A stretch of 64,000 nt of DNA from an uncultured Bacteroidales bacterium (GTDB lineage: Bacteria; Bacteroidota; Bacteroidia; Bacteroidales; F082), in NCBI GenBank assembly GCA_905236635.1, contig CAJOCJ010000005.1, forward strand, positions 1-64,000, in the 5' to 3' direction. A model generated the notes under the pieces. That model saw only the letters and a list, made by a program, of their open reading frames with translations. It ran no database searches and was not told the origin of the DNA. This document shows, piece after piece, positions 61,295 to 64,000 of this stretch. How positions within the stretch are numbered: position 1 is the stretch's first letter; every line of letters begins with the position of its first letter. Both the position numbers and the translations under genes were made by a program.

Positions 61295-62680
61295 CTAGAT
61301 AGTACTTTTCAGTTTCTCAACAATGTTGTTAATCCTCGTCAGCTGCTCGGGGATGTTGATATGCTGTGGGCAGTGCGACACGCATTGGTTGCAGCCGATG
61401 CAGTGTTCGACTTGTCGGTCCGCCTCGAGCTGACGGTTGTATTCTATCAGGAAACGACGGCGCATCTGCCTGTAATCCTTTGACTGCGAATCCTCTACTA
61501 TGCTGCCTTCGTTGACACATTTGTTATAGAACGTGAAGTTGGTCGGTATGTCGATGCCGTAAGGACATGGCATGCAGTATTGGCAAGCTGTGCAAGGTAT
61601 TATCGGATATTGCAGGTATTTGTTTGCGATGTCCATCAGGAGGTTTAATTCCTCATCGGTGCAAGGCTGCAGTGGGCAGTAGGTGCGCAGGTTATCCTGT
61701 AGATGTTCCATATATGTCATGCCGCTCAGGACTGTCAATACGTTAGGGTAGGTGCCGACGAAACGGAACGCCCACGACGCGACGCTGTTCTGTGGTGCGT
61801 GTTGTTTAAGCGTATTGGCAAGTGCATCGGGGAGTTTCGACAGTCGTCCGCCGAGTAACGGTTCCATGATGACAACCGGAATGTTGAGGTCGGTGAGACG
61901 TTTGTAGAGGTAGTCGGCGTTGACGTTATCCTCGTCGACGTCGTGGGCGTGCTCCCAGTCGACGTAGTTCATCTCTATCTGAACGAAGTCCCAGTGATAT
62001 GTGTCGTGGTTATCCAGCAGCCATTCGATGACGCGCTGGTCGCCGTGGAACGAGAATCCGAGGTTACGTATGCGGCCTGCTTTGCGTTCTTCCTGCACGA
62101 AGTCGATGATGCCGTTGTCGATGTAACGTTTCTGGAAGGTGTCCCAGCCGCTCAGCCCTTTGCTGCTGTTGCCTACGGAATGCAGCAGGTAGTAGTCAAA
62201 GTAGTTGGTCTGCAGTTTCTCGAACGAGTCGTGGTACATCTTTATCGATGCCTCGCGGCTCCAAAACTGAGGCGCGAAGTTAGACAGCTTGGTGGCAAGG
62301 TAATACTTCTCGCGAGGGTAGCGGCTCAGCGCTATGCCTGTGGAAACCTCAGAGTTTCCACGGCAATACACCGGTGATGTGTCGTAGTAGTTGACACCGT
62401 GGTCCATGGCGTAATCCACCAGCTTGTTGACCATCTCCTGGTCGATGGCGTCGTCTTTGAATGGCAGTCGCATCATGCCATAGCCGAGTATTGAGACATG
62501 GTCGTTGGTGTTATGGTTGATGCGCATTGTCATCTTATCCTTCGGGATGTCGCCGACGGAATATGTCATCTCTTTTTCGTAGTTCTCTGATTTACAGCCG
62601 GATAGGGCTACTGCCGACACTGCGGCTGCGGCGCCTGCCACCTTGAGAAAGTCTTTGCGTGATATATTGTTGTTTGCCAT
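61295..62680 (-). CDS. Exported aldo/keto reductase with C-terminal 4Fe-4S clusters
   Basis: The 461-aa protein has a Tat-type leader (NNISRKDFLKVAGAAAAVSAVALSGC) that also fits a lipobox. The AKR barrel has GYGMMRLPF, NYYDTSPVYCRGNSEVSTG and LATKLSNF. The last 100 residues bind iron-sulfur clusters: CTACQYCMPCPYGIDIP and CIGCNQCVSHCPQHINIP. Such proteins may transfer electrons from the neighbouring polyferredoxin; the substrate is unknown. The start is supported by a Shine-Dalgarno sequence and lies one base after the upstream gene's stop. Confidence 0.9.
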   Translation of the reverse strand: MANNNISRKDFLKVAGAAAAVSAVALSGCKSENYEKEMTYSVGDIPKDKMTMRINHNTNDHVSILGYGMMRLPFKDDAIDQEMVNKLVDYAMDHGVNYYDTSPVYCRGNSEVSTGIALSRYPREKYYLATKLSNFAPQFWSREASIKMYHDSFEKLQTNYFDYYLLHSVGNSSKGLSGWDTFQKRYIDNGIIDFVQEERKAGRIRNLGFSFHGDQRVIEWLLDNHDTYHWDFVQIEMNYVDWEHAHDVDEDNVNADYLYKRLTDLNIPVVIMEPLLGGRLSKLPDALANTLKQHAPQNSVASWAFRFVGTYPNVLTVLSGMTYMEHLQDNLRTYCPLQPCTDEELNLLMDIANKYLQYPIIPCTACQYCMPCPYGIDIPTNFTFYNKCVNEGSIVEDSQSKDYRQMRRRFLIEYNRQLEADRQVEHCIGCNQCVSHCPQHINIPEQLTRINNIVEKLKSTI

Positions 62681-62681
62681 G

Positions 62682-64000
62682 TTACACCTCCTTGTGAATT
62701 AAGTTACCTTCGACGTAGATTGCGCTGAACGGCCTTGCCGGGCATACATGCTCGCAGGCGCCGCAGCCGATGCATCTCTCAGTGTTTATTGACGGAATCA
62801 ATGGTGATGATGCGTCTTCGGGGTCGTACTGCATCATGGTGATGGCGCCCGAAGGGCAGTGTTTCGCGCAGTTGCCGCAGCTCACGCCGTCGCGAAGTGG
62901 CACACAGTTCTGGCCCACCCATACGGCGTGGCCTACCTGGATGGCGGTCTTCTGCTCGCGTGTGACTTTTGTTATCGCGCCGGCGGGGCATACCTCCGAG
63001 CATCTGGTACATTCCGGTCGGCAGTAGCCGCGTTCGTACGACATCTCTGGCTGCATGAAAGTCTCGAGTTTCGATGAGGCACGCAGCACGTCGTTAGGGC
63101 AGGCCTGCACGCAGAGCTGACAACCTGTGCAACGGGAAGTGAAATTAGCCAGACTTCTGGAACCAGCAGGTTTTATTGGTGTCTCACGTTTTGGTGCTTT
63201 CTTCTTCTCAATGGTTGCCAAGCCGCCATCGACGACCTTTTCCTGTGCTTGCAGTGCTGTGGCGGCGGTGACGGTGGCGACGGTGGCGATGAAGGTCTTA
63301 CGCGACACCTTGCCGTCTTTGGTCTCATCGCCAATCATCTTGACTTTTTGGCTATGATCGACATTGCCGGCCAGGCGATATCGCATGGCTTTCTGATGGC
63401 ATTTGTCCACGCAGATGAAACAGGTGACACATTTGGTGTAGTCGATCTTATGATTCTTGGAGTCGATGGCGGCGCAGCGGCAGTTCTTCTCGCAGAGGCC
63501 ACAGCCATTGCATTTTGATTTGTCGATGACAGGTTTGAAAAGCGAGTATTTCGCAAAGAATCCGAGGATAGTGCCGACAGGACAAATGGTGTTGCAGAAC
63601 CAGCGGCCTGAAGTCAGCGATAAGATGGTTATTATCAAGAAATAAGCAATGCTGACGATGAATATCGGAAGACTCTTGATATAGACGTCGACATGATAGA
63701 AGGCGTAGCTGTCCCAACGCTCGGCGAGATATGCCAGAATATTGTTGATCCACAAGTAAACAGGCGAGAAGAGGTTGGATGCTATACGTCCGTAGATGCT
63801 ATATGGCGCTATGAGGATGGCGATGGAGTTAAGTCCGACGAACAGAAGCACCGCAAACACCAGTAATATGCTGTATCTCAGCCATTTACGACTCTTTTTG
63901 AACTTGTAACGGTTCTTTTTTCGTTTCTCTGCCATGCGAGAGATGCCATCCTGATACACGCCGAGAGGGCAGAGGATGGAGCAGTAAATGCGCCCGAATG
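62682..64000 (-). CDS. Polyferredoxin-type membrane 4Fe-4S protein (5' end outside window)
   Basis: The protein resembles NapH/CcoG-type polyferredoxins. The reverse strand remains open to the window edge, reading FGRIYCSILCPLGVYQDGIS before the first internal GTG, so the true start lies beyond 64000 and the GTG at 63959 is not a start. The visible part contains transmembrane segments (YSILLVFAVLLFVGLNSIAILIAP and SLPIFIVSIAYFLIITILSL), WFCNTICPVGT, and five or more CxxCxxCxxxC(P) clusters (CNGCGLCEKNC, CTGCQLCVQACP, CGNCAKHCP, CIGCGACEHVCP). A Tat-like SRKTFIATVATVTAATAL is embedded within the protein. It is coupled to the aldo/keto reductase gene. Confidence 0.88.
   Translation of the reverse strand, partial: FGRIYCSILCPLGVYQDGISRMAEKRKKNRYKFKKSRKWLRYSILLVFAVLLFVGLNSIAILIAPYSIYGRIASNLFSPVYLWINNILAYLAERWDSYAFYHVDVYIKSLPIFIVSIAYFLIITILSLTSGRWFCNTICPVGTILGFFAKYSLFKPVIDKSKCNGCGLCEKNCRCAAIDSKNHKIDYTKCVTCFICVDKCHQKAMRYRLAGNVDHSQKVKMIGDETKDGKVSRKTFIATVATVTAATALQAQEKVVDGGLATIEKKKAPKRETPIKPAGSRSLANFTSRCTGCQLCVQACPNDVLRASSKLETFMQPEMSYERGYCRPECTRCSEVCPAGAITKVTREQKTAIQVGHAVWVGQNCVPLRDGVSCGNCAKHCPSGAITMMQYDPEDASSPLIPSINTERCIGCGACEHVCPARPFSAIYVEGNLIHKEV
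62686..62692 (-). promoter_or_regulatory. Shine-Dalgarno sequence of the aldo/keto reductase gene
   Basis: AGGAGGT on the reverse strand ends five bases before the ATG at 62680. Clear Shine-Dalgarno sites are rare in Bacteroidota genes, which makes this one notable. It lies inside the 3' end of the upstream polyferredoxin gene. Confidence 0.7.

Noticed and set aside
63957-63959. GTG as start of the polyferredoxin gene
   Set aside because: The frame is open beyond it to the window edge and upstream codons encode the typical GRIYCSILCPLG segment, so the true start is outside the window.
1-64000. CRISPR array, prophage, insertion sequence or integrase
   Set aside because: No regularly spaced direct repeats, phage structural genes, transposase or recombinase genes were found.

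Overview
The window reads as chromosome of a Bacteroidales (phylum Bacteroidota) bacterium, probably a gut or host-associated lineage. The evidence is the many promoters of the Bacteroidota primary-sigma type (TTG, 19-20 bases, TAnnTTTG), a PorQ-like type IX secretion gene, DnaE carrying an N-terminal exonuclease, a Rho with a long N-terminal extension, and DUF3078, DUF4293 and GLPGLI/PNGase-F type proteins. No rRNA operon, prophage, insertion sequence, integrase or CRISPR array is visible.

Layout. 1-9.2 kb: rpsP (cut by the window edge), dnaE, trxA, a DUF58 gene, and a reverse pair of outer-membrane proteins. 9.3-16.4 kb: a DUF456 membrane protein, a C69 dipeptidase, rarA, the menaquinone genes menG-menA, a free-methionine-R-sulfoxide reductase, a sigma-like regulator and a VWA protein. 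16.4-24.3 kb: a Na/Pi cotransporter, the rho-M64 peptidase-HTH operon, DUF4293, a phosphodiesterase, DUF3078 and a TonB-type protein. 24.3-30.9 kb: rlmB, trmD-rplS, two tRNA-Leu genes, an S9 peptidase and a PNGase F-like amidase. 30.8-31.2 kb holds a candidate small RNA and a double hairpin repeat.

31.2-46.8 kb is accessory DNA. A type I restriction-modification operon (hsdM, interrupted hsdS, hsdR, DUF45 metallopeptidase) carries two strongly AT-rich cargo genes between hsdS and hsdR: a metallophosphoesterase fused to a STAND/NACHT-like NTPase (1029 aa), and an MBL-fold protein with a Cys/His-rich insertion. I do not recognise this pair as a named system and consider it the best candidate for an undescribed defence module. 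An ORF6N/PLD-like gene lies upstream. Downstream are a conserved hypothetical gene, a candidate antisense small RNA, two Fic genes and a TSCPD gene. One Fic gene has a palindrome over its promoter.

46.8-64 kb returns to core genes: nnrD, parE, an EamA transporter, a flippase, a glycosyltransferase fusion, nusB, porQ, recF-DUF721, efp-lpxD, a GH20 hexosaminidase, an iron-sulfur aldo/keto reductase and a polyferredoxin that runs off the right end. The PNGase F-like protein and the GH20 enzyme fit release and trimming of N-glycans or other GlcNAc-containing glycans. Several families of small palindromic repeats sit at gene ends, some supplying stop codons or lying in leaders.
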